A stretch of 64,000 bases of DNA from JAJDXW01 sp965214795 (lineage in GTDB: Bacteria; Pseudomonadota; Gammaproteobacteria; HK1), in assembly GCA_965214795.1 (NCBI GenBank), contig OZ243976.1:930001-994000 (forward strand), read 5' to 3'. Below, piece after piece: positions 54,041-62,567 of the stretch. The notes under the pieces were generated by a model. It was given only the letters and a program-made list of their open reading frames with translations. It did not search any database and had not been told where the DNA came from. Made by a program: the position numbers and the translations under genes. Each line of letters starts with the position of its first letter. The stretch's first letter is position 1.

Positions 54041-54224
54041 CTAGCGCGGATATCTCACCAACTTCCTGCTGCGGACGCCAATCCGCTCGCGGTAGCAGGC
54101 CGTACTCCCTCAAGCCGCTTCGACGTAGTGTCGGCTACGCCTTCAGCGTCTTTCGGTCCGTGCGCCCTGCTACCGCGGCATCTTGACGCCCTCGCGACGA
54201 AAGTTGGTGAGATATCCACGCTAG
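54041..54224 (+). repeat. Family-3 inverted-end element, copy 4 (184 bp)
   Basis: CTAGCG-C-GGATATCTCACCAACTT at the left pairs with the right end (AAGTTGGTGAGATATCC-A-CGCTAG) with one mismatch in 24 bases; both ends close in CTAG. An inner pair, GCGGTAGCAGG (54089-54099) with CCTGCTACCGC (54166-54176), forms a nested 11-base stem. The lptE stop TAG is the right-hand CTAG, and the left end is 7 bases from the holA start. Confidence 0.9.
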
Positions 54225-54703
54225 CCGCTGCCGGATACCGCGTGCAGCCGCCTCACGATTGCGGCGGCCGCCTCCCGGTGCATCTCGGCGCGAATGATCG
54301 TCCGCTCGCGCGTCCTGCTCAGCCGTTCGCCGGGATGCACACGGTATTCGCGCACCACCCTCACCTCGCCGGGCTCGAGGACCTGCTTCCCGGTGCCGTC
54401 GCGCAGGGTGTAGCGTACCCGGTAGGCGATCTGGTACTCGCGGGCGTCCCCCCGCACCGGTTCCACGGAGAGGAGGCGCTCGCGGAAGCCCGCCGGCCGG
54501 ACCGCGAGCACGAGGTCCCCACCCTTGTCCGCGAGGCGCACCCCGCTGCCCGCGAGCCTCGCCTCGAGGGCGTCGCGAAGCTCGAACGAGCCCCCCTGCA
54601 CCCGCACGGTACCCGGCAGGTCCAACGCTCCGCGCGGCTGGAACGCGCAGCCGGCGAGGATCAGGCCCAGGAGGGCCCCGGTCAGGGGGAGGAAGATGCG
54701 CAC
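54221..54703 (-). CDS. lptE: LPS-assembly lipoprotein LptE
   Basis: The 160-residue product begins MRIFLPLTGALLGLILAGC, a lipoprotein signal with lipobox LAGC, then CAFQPRGALDLP as in LptE. The rest has the alpha/beta fold with RYTLRD and EMHREAAAAIVRRLHAV near the end. It plugs the LptD barrel that delivers lipopolysaccharide to the outer membrane. The start is GTG at 54703, one base after the stop of the small hydrophobic ORF. The stop is formed by a repeat terminus. Confidence 0.88.
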   Translation of the reverse strand: MRIFLPLTGALLGLILAGCAFQPRGALDLPGTVRVQGGSFELRDALEARLAGSGVRLADKGGDLVLAVRPAGFRERLLSVEPVRGDAREYQIAYRVRYTLRDGTGKQVLEPGEVRVVREYRVHPGERLSRTRERTIIRAEMHREAAAAIVRRLHAVSGSG

Positions 54704-54704
54704 G

Positions 54705-54866
54705 TCAACCGAGGATCGTTCCCAGGACGAATCCCAGGGCGAGGCAGGACCTCGCGTCGAACCATGGGCCGAGCCCCGGGACGAAGCCGCATCCGACGGC
54801 CCCGAGACCGGCAAGGGCGGAAAGGGCGGCGGCCCCGCCGGCGGCCGCCATCGAGAAGCGCAGCAT
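54705..54866 (-). CDS. Small hydrophobic ORF between leuS and lptE
   Basis: A 53-codon frame fills the leuS-lptE gap exactly: its ATG is 8 bases after the leuS stop and its TGA is one base before the lptE GTG. The product MLRFSMAAAGGAAALSALAG then GAVGCGFVPGLGPWFD and LALGFVLGTILG has two hydrophobic segments, the first like a lipoprotein signal (AVGC). It could be real or a chance ORF in a tightly packed operon; no family is recognised. Confidence 0.5.
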   Translation of the reverse strand: MLRFSMAAAGGAAALSALAGLGAVGCGFVPGLGPWFDARSCLALGFVLGTILG

Positions 54867-54874
54867 GTCGCACG

Positions 54875-57613
54875 TCACACCACGATGTTGAGGAGGCGGT
54901 CGGGCACCAGGATGACCTTGCGCGCCGTCTTCCCTTCGAGGTGCCGGGCCACGTTGGGGTTGCCGCGCGCCGCGGCCACCGCTTCATCGCGCTCCGTTCC
55001 CGCCGGCACGTCCACCCGGCCCCGCAGCTTTCCGTTGATCTGCACCACGAGGGTTACCGTATCACGCTCGAGGGCGGCCGGGTCCGCTTCCGGCCAGCTC
55101 GCATCCACCACCGGTCCGGTCCCGCCGAGCGCGGGCCACAGGGCGTGCGCGACGTGCGGCACCACCGGAGCGAGCAGCAGGACGGCGGTGCGCAGGCCCT
55201 CCCGGTGGAGCGCGCGTCCCTGGGCCGAGTCGTCGACGCGGGCGCGAAGGGTGTTCAGCATCTCGATGACCGCCGCGATCGCGGTGTTGAAGGTGTAGCG
55301 CCGGCCCACGTCGTCACCCGCCTTGGCGATGGTCTCGTGGATCTTGCGCCACGCGCCGCGCTGGTCCGCGCCGAGGGTCTCGGGAACGAGATCGGCCACC
55401 GGCCCCCCGGCCACGTGGTCCGCCACCATGCGCCACAGCCGGCGCAGGAACCGGAACGCCCCCTCGACGGCGGTGTCGCTCCATTCGAGGGTCTGGGACG
55501 GCGGGCTCTGCATCATCATGTAGAGCCGGATGGTGTCCGATCCGTAGCGGGCGATCATGTCCTCGGGGTCGATGCCGTTGTTCCTGGACTTCGACATCTT
55601 CTCCAGACGCCCCACGGTGACCGGCCCGCCGTCCGCCCGCAGCCTCGCCCCGGTCACCCGGCCCTTGTCGTCACGCTCCATCTCGACCTCGGCGGGCGAG
55701 TAGTAGGTGCTCGCCCCGTCCGCGTCCTCCCGGTAGAAGGTCTCGTTGAGCACCATGCCCTGGGTAAGGAGGTTCTTGAACGGCTCGTCGCTCTCGACGA
55801 GGCCCTCGTCGCGCATGACCTTGTGGAAGAAGCGGGCGTACATGAGGTGCAGGATGGCGTGCTCGATCCCGCCGATGTAGAGGTCGACGGGGAGCCAGTA
55901 GTCGGCCCGCTCGTCGAGCATGGCGGTATCGCAGCCGGGGCAGGCGAAACGCGCGTGGTACCACGCGGACTCCATGAACGTGTCGAAGGTGTCGGTGTCC
56001 CGCCGCGCCGGGCCGCCGGTCTCGGGGTCCGTCGTCTCGACGAACTCGGGGAGGGTGGCAAGCGGAGAGCCCCCTCCCGAAATGCTCACGTCCTCCGGGA
56101 GCACGACCGGGAGCAGCTCTTCCGGAACCGGGAGTTCCCCCCTCGTCTCGCTCGCGATCACCGGCACCGGACAGCCCCAGTAGCGCTGCCGGGACACGCC
56201 CCAGTCGCGCAGCCGGTAGTTGACCGTCCGCCGGCCTTTCCCCCTCGCTTCCAGCCAGTCGGCGATCGCCTCGAACGCGGCGGCGGAGGTCATGCCGTCG
56301 AACCCGCCCGAGCCCGTCACGATCCCGGGCTCCACGAACGCCCTCGCGGCGATGTCGACGGCTTCCCCGCCGTCCGGCCGGATGACCTGCACGATGGGCA
56401 GCCCGTACCGGGTCGCGAACTCGTGGTCGCGGTGGTCGTGGGCCGGGACGCCCATGATCGCGCCCGTGCCGTAGCTCATCAGGACGAAGTTCGCGATCCA
56501 GATCGGGATCTCCTCGCCGGTCATCGGATGGAGGGCGTTCCGCCCGATGGCGATGCCCTGCTTCTCCATGGTCTCCAGGGACGCCTCGGAGGTCTCCATC
56601 CGCCGGGATTCGTCGATGAACGCGGCGATCGCCGGGTTCGCCGCCGCCGCCTCCGCCGCGAGCGGGTGCCCGGTGGCGACGGCCATGTACGTCGCGCCGC
56701 AGATGGTGTCCGGACGGGTCGTGAACACGGTGATCGGCTCGCCCCCGCCGACCGGCTCGAAGTCGAACTCGACGCCCTCCGACCGCCCGATCCAGTTGCG
56801 CTGCATCGTCTTCACCGCGTCCGGCCAGCCGATGTCGTCGAGTCCGGCGAGGAGCTCCTCGCCGTAGTCGGTGATCTTGAGGAACCAGTGGGGGATCTCG
56901 CGCCGCTCCACGGGGGCGCCGGAACGCCAGCCGCGCCCGTCGATGACCTGCTCGTTGGCGAGCACGGTGCCCTCCACCGGGTCCCAGTTCACCTCCGCGT
57001 TGCGCTTGTACGCGAGTCCCTTCTCGTACATCCGGCCGAACATCCACTGTTCCCAGCGGTAGTAGTCCGGGGTGCAGGTGGCGAACTCGCGCGACCAGTC
57101 GTAGCCGAAGCCGAGCCGCCGGAGCTGCGCCTTCATGTCCGCGATGTTGCGGTACGTCCACTTCGCCGGCGGTTCCCGGTTCTCGATCGCCGCGTTCTCG
57201 GCCGGCAGCCCGAAGGCGTCCCATCCCATCGGCTGGAGCACGTTCCGGCCGCGCATCCGCTGGTAGCGCGAGACCACGTCGCCGATCGTGTAGTTGCGGA
57301 CGTGGCCCATGTGGAGGCGCCCGCTCGGGTAAGGGAACATCGAGAGGCAGTAGAACTTCTCGCGCGACGGGTCTTCGGTGACCCGGAAGGTCTCCGCCTC
57401 GTCCCAGTACCTCTGCGCGGCCGCCTCGACCGCCTCGGGCTCGTAGCGCTCCGGGAGGGCGGACGCGCCGGCGTTCCGCGCGGGCGGGCGGGCGCCGGGC
57501 GCCGCCGCGCCGCCATTCCCGTTCCCGGGCCCTGCCGTGTCGCCGCGGTCCGTCCTGCCCCCAGCCATCCTGCCCCCAGCCATCCTGCCCCCAGCCATCC
57601 TGCTCTCAGCCAT
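54875..57613 (-). CDS. leuS: Leucyl-tRNA synthetase
   Basis: The 912-residue class I synthetase has PYPSGRLHMGHVRNYT (HIGH motif, about 93-108), the editing domain with TTRPDTICGATYMAVA, RDWGVSRQRYWGCP and KMSKSRNN (KMSKS motif). Leu charging is its role. The N-terminus carries MAGGR three times (15-base DNA repeat) and a disordered tail before ERYEPEAVEAAAQRYW; the true start could be later. The frame overlaps the upstream reductase gene by 8 bases. Confidence 0.95.
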   Translation of the reverse strand: MAESRMAGGRMAGGRMAGGRTDRGDTAGPGNGNGGAAAPGARPPARNAGASALPERYEPEAVEAAAQRYWDEAETFRVTEDPSREKFYCLSMFPYPSGRLHMGHVRNYTIGDVVSRYQRMRGRNVLQPMGWDAFGLPAENAAIENREPPAKWTYRNIADMKAQLRRLGFGYDWSREFATCTPDYYRWEQWMFGRMYEKGLAYKRNAEVNWDPVEGTVLANEQVIDGRGWRSGAPVERREIPHWFLKITDYGEELLAGLDDIGWPDAVKTMQRNWIGRSEGVEFDFEPVGGGEPITVFTTRPDTICGATYMAVATGHPLAAEAAAANPAIAAFIDESRRMETSEASLETMEKQGIAIGRNALHPMTGEEIPIWIANFVLMSYGTGAIMGVPAHDHRDHEFATRYGLPIVQVIRPDGGEAVDIAARAFVEPGIVTGSGGFDGMTSAAAFEAIADWLEARGKGRRTVNYRLRDWGVSRQRYWGCPVPVIASETRGELPVPEELLPVVLPEDVSISGGGSPLATLPEFVETTDPETGGPARRDTDTFDTFMESAWYHARFACPGCDTAMLDERADYWLPVDLYIGGIEHAILHLMYARFFHKVMRDEGLVESDEPFKNLLTQGMVLNETFYREDADGASTYYSPAEVEMERDDKGRVTGARLRADGGPVTVGRLEKMSKSRNNGIDPEDMIARYGSDTIRLYMMMQSPPSQTLEWSDTAVEGAFRFLRRLWRMVADHVAGGPVADLVPETLGADQRGAWRKIHETIAKAGDDVGRRYTFNTAIAAVIEMLNTLRARVDDSAQGRALHREGLRTAVLLLAPVVPHVAHALWPALGGTGPVVDASWPEADPAALERDTVTLVVQINGKLRGRVDVPAGTERDEAVAAARGNPNVARHLEGKTARKVILVPDRLLNIVV

Positions 57614-58685
57614 CGTGTCCGGTCTCGTGTGCGTAGTCGAAGGAGTCGAAGAAGAGCCGTTCCAGGTCGAGACCGTGCTCTGGAAAGAGCTCCCGGGCCG
57701 CCGTCACCATGGGCGGCGGGCCGCTCGCGTAGACCTCGTATCCCGAGAGGTCCGGGAAATCGGCGAGCACCGCCTCGTGCACCAGCCCGGTGCGCCCGTT
57801 CCAGTCCGGCCCCGGCTCCGACAGCACCGGGACGAAGTGGAGCCGGGAGTGCGCACGCACCCACTCCCGAGGCAGGTCGGGCAGGTACAGATCCCGTTCG
57901 GAACGGACTCCCCAGTAAAGGTGCATCTCGCGTCTCGGCGGCGCCAGCAACGCATTTTCGATGATGGCCTTGACGGGTGCAAAGCCGGTGCCTCCCGCGA
58001 GGAACACCACAGGGCGTTCGCTGTCGGTGCGGAGGAAGAAGTTGCCGAGCGGACCCTGCACCCGGAGGAGGGAGCGCTCCCCGATCTCCTCGAAGACCTG
58101 GCCGGAGAACGTCCCGCCCGGTACGCGGCGGATGTGCAGCACCAGGTGCGCGTCGTCCGCCGGGCAGTTGGCGAGGGAGAACGCTCGCCGCCCTCCGTCG
58201 CGGAGCAGGAGGTCGACGTATTGGCCTGCCCGATACCGCAGGCGCTCGGTCGGGGGGAGCTGAAGCCGGAGCTCCATCACGTCGTGGGCGAGCCGGGTCC
58301 GGGACGCGACCCGGGCGGGGAGGGTGCGTACCCCGGAGCCGGCGCCGTCCGCCCGGGCGGCGATGCGCACGTCGGACGAGGCCCGGGCCTGGCAGAGGAG
58401 GGTCCAGCCGGCCCGGATCTCCCGGTCGGTGAGGCCGCGCCGCCCCGCGCCCTCCGCGAGGTGGACGCGGCCGGCGAGGATTCTGGCCCGGCAGGCGCCG
58501 CAGGCCCCGTTGCGGCATCCGTAGGGAAGCGGAACGCCCTGGCGGAGCGCCGCGTCGAGGATGGACTCGTCGGGTCCGGCAAGGAAGGCGGAACCCTCGG
58601 GCTCCAGCGCGACGTCGAACACCGCGAGGTCGGCGGAGGCCGGCGGGCCGAAGAGAGCGGCGGAAGGGGGGCGGGAGTCGGGCAT
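57606..58685 (-). CDS. 2Fe-2S ferredoxin-FAD/NAD reductase (CDP-6-deoxy-glucoseen reductase-like)
   Basis: The 359-residue product has an N-terminal plant-type ferredoxin domain with CRNGACGACRARIL and LLCQA (Cys56, Cys61, Cys64, Cys98 region). An FAD domain (RAFSLANCP, RYRAGQYVDLLL) and an NAD domain (FLAGGTGFAPVKAI) follow. It passes electrons from NAD(P)H through FAD to the iron-sulfur cluster. The family includes AscD-type and phenol-hydroxylase-type reductases; partner unknown. It overlaps leuS. Confidence 0.88.
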   Translation of the reverse strand: MPDSRPPSAALFGPPASADLAVFDVALEPEGSAFLAGPDESILDAALRQGVPLPYGCRNGACGACRARILAGRVHLAEGAGRRGLTDREIRAGWTLLCQARASSDVRIAARADGAGSGVRTLPARVASRTRLAHDVMELRLQLPPTERLRYRAGQYVDLLLRDGGRRAFSLANCPADDAHLVLHIRRVPGGTFSGQVFEEIGERSLLRVQGPLGNFFLRTDSERPVVFLAGGTGFAPVKAIIENALLAPPRREMHLYWGVRSERDLYLPDLPREWVRAHSRLHFVPVLSEPGPDWNGRTGLVHEAVLADFPDLSGYEVYASGPPPMVTAARELFPEHGLDLERLFFDSFDYAHETGHDG

Positions 58686-58765
58686 CCGTACCGGGCGCCG
58701 GGAGAATCAGCCGGCTCGGACGGCGGATTATAGCAGGCGAGGGGCCGGAGCCGACCCGGCGGCAC

Positions 58766-58961
58766 CGGCTCACAGCAGGACCATTTCTTTGTCGTGACCG
58801 AATGCCGGCCGCGGATGCGGATCGGCCGGCCGTGCGCTCGAGGGCCGCTTCCCGAGGCCCGAACCGACCCGCGGACGACGAAATGCGCTCCCCGACGGCC
58901 CGCCGAACCGGCCCGGTTCACCTGTCGCCGAACAAAAAACGGGCCCTGCGGCTCACAGCAG
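58766..58961 (+). repeat. Family-2 dispersed repeat, copy 3, with flanking direct repeats
   Basis: The repeat body runs from GGACCATTTCTTTGTCGTGA (58778) to AACAAAAAACGGGCCC (58945). A 13-base direct repeat CGGCTCACAGCAG flanks it exactly (58766-58778 and 58949-58961), like a target-site duplication. The second flank overlaps the start of the next family-1 element. The bases before the repeat (58686-58765) show nothing. Confidence 0.8.
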
Positions 58962-59098
58962 TTCTCATTTTGGCGCCTGACTTCACCCTGATCCGCAAGC
59001 CGTCTTCTCCTGGCGACTCGATCCGGGGCGGATCGGGGGGGCGATCGACGGTCGTGCCGGCCCTGCGGCGGGACCCGACGAGCAAAATGAGAACTGCT
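58958..59098 (-). repeat. Family-1 inverted-end element, copy D
   Basis: A 141-base inverse copy, GCAGTTCTCATTTTGGCG to CAAAATGAGAACTGCTG; the 17-base ends are almost perfectly complementary. It is adjacent to the family-2 copy. The spacer to the next gene (59099-59257) has no other feature. Confidence 0.85.
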
Positions 59099-59257
59099 GA
59101 CCGGCTCATCGAGTCCTTTCCAAATCCGGAGATGAGCCTGATTGGACCGGGGAGCGCCGGCTGATAGAGTGTCGAGGCGGGGAGAGGGCTTCGATCCGGC
59201 GCGTCGGAGGCTGGCCCCGGTTCTCGCACGGCACGCCACCCGAGGGAGCAGTCAACC

Positions 59258-60367
59258 GTGGATTTCGGTCTCTTCACCATGCCGTCCCACCCGCCCGAGC
59301 GTGACCTCCGCGAGGGGCATGAATGGGATCTCCGGACCTTGCGCTGGGCGGACGAGTACGGCTTCACGGAAGCCTGGATCGGAGAGCACCACACCGCTCC
59401 CTGGGAACCCCATCCCTCCCCGGACCTGCTGGTTGCGCAGTCGCTCAAGGAGACCAGCCGCATCCGGCTCGGGCCGGGCGGCTTTCTCCTCCCGTATCAC
59501 CACCCGGCCGAGCTCGCGAACCGGGTCGCGATCCTCGATCACATGGCCGCCGGACGGCTCAACTTCGGGGTCGCCGCGAGCGGGCTTCCGAGCGACTGGG
59601 CGATGTTCAACGTGGACGGCATGTCGGGGCAGAACCGGGAGATGACCCGCGAGGCGCTCGACATCATCCTCAGGCTGTGGACCGACCCGGAACCCTTCGA
59701 CTACAAGGGCAAGTACTGGAGCGTGAGCAAGACGGACGTCATGTTCGACACCCTCCGGCCGCATCTCAAGCCCCTCCAGGAGCCCCATCCCCCCATCGGG
59801 GTGGCGGGCCTCAGCAAGAATTCCGACACCCTCAAGATGGCCGGCGAGCGCGGCTTCATCCCGATGAGCCTCAACCTCAACCCGGCCTATGTCGGCTCGC
59901 ACTGGGAGGCGGTCGAGGAAGGGGCCGCCAGGGCGGGCCGCACCGCGCATCGGGGCGACTGGCGGCTGGTGCGGGAGATCCTGGTGGCGGAGACGGACGA
60001 GGAAGCGATGCGGCTGTCCGCCGGGGACATGATGGGCCGGATGATGCGGGAGTACTTCCTGCCCCTCCTCGCCAACTTCGGGTTCACCGACTTCCTGAAG
60101 CACGACCCGGGGGTGCCGGATGCCGACGTGACCCCCGAGTACTGCGCCCGCCACAACTGGGTGATCGGCTCACCGGACACGGTGGTGGAGAAGCTCGAGC
60201 GGGTCTACGACGAGGTCGGGGGGTTCGGCACCCTCCTCGTCTTCTGCTTCGACTACGCCCACGCGCCGGAGGTCTGGCGGAACTCGTTCCGGCTGCTGAT
60301 GGAAGAGGTCGCCCCGCGGGTCGCCCACCTCAAGCCCGCGGCCGTGGCCACCGCCGCCGTCGCGTAG
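59258..60367 (+). CDS. LLM-class (luciferase-like) flavin monooxygenase
   Basis: The 369-residue TIM-barrel protein begins MDFGLFTMPSHPPERDL, with ADEYGFTEAWIGEHHTAPWEPHPSPD, and LGPGGFLLPYHHPAELANRVAILDHMA, then GRLNFGVAASGLPSDW, the bacterial luciferase-type flavin site. It oxidises an unknown substrate with reduced flavin and O2, needing a separate flavin reductase. The GTG at 59258 has GGAG upstream. The FAH-family gene is convergent downstream. Confidence 0.9.
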   Translation: MDFGLFTMPSHPPERDLREGHEWDLRTLRWADEYGFTEAWIGEHHTAPWEPHPSPDLLVAQSLKETSRIRLGPGGFLLPYHHPAELANRVAILDHMAAGRLNFGVAASGLPSDWAMFNVDGMSGQNREMTREALDIILRLWTDPEPFDYKGKYWSVSKTDVMFDTLRPHLKPLQEPHPPIGVAGLSKNSDTLKMAGERGFIPMSLNLNPAYVGSHWEAVEEGAARAGRTAHRGDWRLVREILVAETDEEAMRLSAGDMMGRMMREYFLPLLANFGFTDFLKHDPGVPDADVTPEYCARHNWVIGSPDTVVEKLERVYDEVGGFGTLLVFCFDYAHAPEVWRNSFRLLMEEVAPRVAHLKPAAVATAAVA

Positions 60368-60458
60368 GGGGCGGCCCGGCCGGACGCCGGCCGTCGCGCT
60401 CCTCGCGGTGTGCGGCGGTGCGCGGCGCCCGTGACTTGGTGGAAGCCGGGCGCCGGGA

Positions 60459-61310
60459 TCAGCCCGGCCAGGCGCGGACCTCCTGCCGCTGCTCCCCGAG
60501 CCCGGTGACCCCGAGGCGCATCACGTCGCCCGCCTGCAGGAAGCGCTGGGGCTTCTGCCCCGCTCCGACGCCGGGCGGGGTGCCGGTCGGGATGACGTCG
60601 CCCGGTTCGAGGGTCATGTAGCAGCTCGCGAAGCTGACGATCGTCTTCACGTCGAAGATCATCGTCGCGGTGTTCCCGTCCTGGAACCGGTGCCCGTTCA
60701 CCTCCAGCCAGAGGGCGAGGTCCTGGGGATCCGGCACCTCGTCCCGGGTGACCATCCACGGCCCCATGGGGGCGAAGGTGTCGGCGCTCTTGCCCTTGGT
60801 CCATTGCCCGCCCGGCCGCTCGATCTGGAACTCGCGCTCCGATACGTCGTTGACCACGCAGTATCCGGCCACGCAGTCGAGGGCGTCGTCCTCCTCGACG
60901 TAGCTCGCGCGCCGCCCGATGACGATCCCGAGCTCCACCTCCCAGTCGAGCTTGGTCGAGCCGCGCGGCGCGATGACCGGGTCGTGCGGCCCGTTGATCG
61001 CGGTGGTTGCCTTCATGAACAGGATGGGCTCGCTCGGGATCGGGGAGCCGGTCTCCGCCGCGTGGTCCGAGTAGTTGAGCCCGATGCACAGCAGCTTGCC
61101 CACGTTCGCGACGCAGGGCCCGATCCGGACGTCCGGATCGACCGCCGGCAGTGACGACGGATCGAGGCCGGCGAGCCGGGCGAGCGACTCGGGCGCGAGC
61201 GCCTCCGGGCCGATGTCGTCGATCCGGCCCGAGAGATCGCGAATGGTCCCGCCCGCGTCGAGCAGACCCGGCTTCTCGTTTCCACGCTCACCGAAACGAA
61301 GCAACTTCAT
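60459..61310 (-). CDS. FAH-family hydrolase, possibly 2,4-diketo-3-deoxy-fuconate/rhamnonate hydrolase
   Basis: The 283-residue product has the opening MKLLRFGERGNEKPGLLD, then CIGLNYSDHAAETG, DWEVELGIVIGRRA (metal-site Glu pair), the NDVSEREFQ loop and TGTPPGVGAG. Members with this layout are annotated as ureidoglycolate lyase or as the diketo-deoxy sugar-acid hydrolase of oxidative L-fucose/L-rhamnose pathways. The second suits the cluster at 35-43 kb. The ATG at 61310 was chosen on family length. Confidence 0.85.
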   Translation of the reverse strand: MKLLRFGERGNEKPGLLDAGGTIRDLSGRIDDIGPEALAPESLARLAGLDPSSLPAVDPDVRIGPCVANVGKLLCIGLNYSDHAAETGSPIPSEPILFMKATTAINGPHDPVIAPRGSTKLDWEVELGIVIGRRASYVEEDDALDCVAGYCVVNDVSEREFQIERPGGQWTKGKSADTFAPMGPWMVTRDEVPDPQDLALWLEVNGHRFQDGNTATMIFDVKTIVSFASCYMTLEPGDVIPTGTPPGVGAGQKPQRFLQAGDVMRLGVTGLGEQRQEVRAWPG

Positions 61311-61441
61311 GTCCTCATCCTCCTTTGCAGGGTCGTGATTCCCGTGGGGCCGTGACCCCGCCACACCCGCCGGGACCGCTCCGCGCGACGGTATTCTACC
61401 CGCGGCGGGAGCGGGTGTTCCCGGACAGGTAGCCGAGAACA

Positions 61442-62329
61442 GTGCCGATTCCCTGGACGGCGGTCGCCGTCGCGGTGACGATGAACTGCTTGTGGGGCGG
61501 CAACCCGGTCGCGGTCAAGCTCGGGCTCGAGGCGTTCCCGCCCTTCTGGACCGCCTTTCTCCGGTTCTGCCTCGGGATCGCATGCGTCGGGGTGTGGGCG
61601 CGCCTCGCCGGCATCCGATTGACTCCCACCGCCGAGGAGTGGAAGCCGTTTCTCGGGCTGAGCCTCCTGTTCGGGGTCCAGATCTGGCTCATGAACGTCG
61701 GCTACGGCCTCACCACCGGGGTCATGGGCTCGGTGCTCATCTCGGTGTATCCGCTCGTCGCGGCCCTGCTCGGACCCCTGGCGGTCGCCGGGGATCGGCT
61801 GGACGCGGTGCGGGCGCTCGGGCTCGCGACCGCGTTCATCGGAACCGCGACGGTGCTCCTCGGCGAGACCGAGACGGGGGAGCTCGAGGTCCTCTCGACC
61901 GGCAACTGGCTCGTGCTCCTGAGCGGCACGCTTCTCGGGGTCCGCCTCGTGGCGACGACCCGGGTGATTCGCGTCAGCGATCCCGCGCGGGCCACGTTCT
62001 GGCAGATGGCGCTGGCGCAGCCCTGGTTCCTCGCCGGTGCGCTCGCGTCCGAAACCATCGCCTGGGATGCGATCGGATGGCGGCCCGTCGCGGGGATCCT
62101 CTTCCAGGGGGTGGTCATCGCGGGGCTGGGGTTCATGGTGATCGCCTATCTCCTGCGTCGCTATCGGCCGAGCACGATGATCAGCCTCGGCTTCGTCACT
62201 CCGGTATCCGGGGCGGCGCTCAGCGCCTGGATCCTCGGCGAGACGGTCACCCAGAGCTTCGTCGTCGGGCTCATCGAGGTCGCGATCGGGCTCGCGCTCG
62301 TGCTGCGCGAGCCGGCCCGCCGCGACTGA
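61442..62329 (+). CDS. EamA/DMT-family transporter
   Basis: The 295-residue product has ten membrane helices in two EamA repeats, beginning with MNCLWGGNPVAVKLGL and ending ILGETVTQSFVVGLIEVAIGLALVL. Substrate unknown; members export amino acids or metabolites or import sugars. It starts with GTG at 61442, divergent from the FAH gene across 131 bases. Confidence 0.88.
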   Translation: MPIPWTAVAVAVTMNCLWGGNPVAVKLGLEAFPPFWTAFLRFCLGIACVGVWARLAGIRLTPTAEEWKPFLGLSLLFGVQIWLMNVGYGLTTGVMGSVLISVYPLVAALLGPLAVAGDRLDAVRALGLATAFIGTATVLLGETETGELEVLSTGNWLVLLSGTLLGVRLVATTRVIRVSDPARATFWQMALAQPWFLAGALASETIAWDAIGWRPVAGILFQGVVIAGLGFMVIAYLLRRYRPSTMISLGFVTPVSGAALSAWILGETVTQSFVVGLIEVAIGLALVLREPARRD

Positions 62330-62424
62330 CTCGGGGCCGGGTCACGATGCGGGTCGGGCCGGCCGGAGTTGGCGGTGGGTCGACTCCGTTCAGGCGGGGG
62401 GCGACTCCGTTCGGGAGGCGGCCA

Positions 62425-62470
62425 GACAAGCCCGGTTCACCCGTCGCCGGACAAGAAACGAGCCCCGGCG
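62425..62470 (+). repeat. Family-2 repeat, right-end relic
   Basis: Only the right end (CCCGGTTCACCCGTCGCCGGACAAGAAACGAGCCC region) of a family-2 repeat remains, about 100 bases before a family-1 element, in the same order as at 16869-17191. The rest of the 62330-62567 spacer has no gene. Confidence 0.6.
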
Positions 62471-62567
62471 ACCGGCGTCGGCCATTCTCGTTTGCCGTGA
62501 AAATAGACCCAGGAGGGCCGTCTTCGCGACGCCGGACCTTCTCATGCGACGGGGTGGCCGGCCCGTC

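Noticed and set aside
53984..57964. 1326-codon plus-strand ORF opposite leuS and lptE
   Set aside because: Long because of high GC; it is the mirror of leuS and has no recognisable domain.
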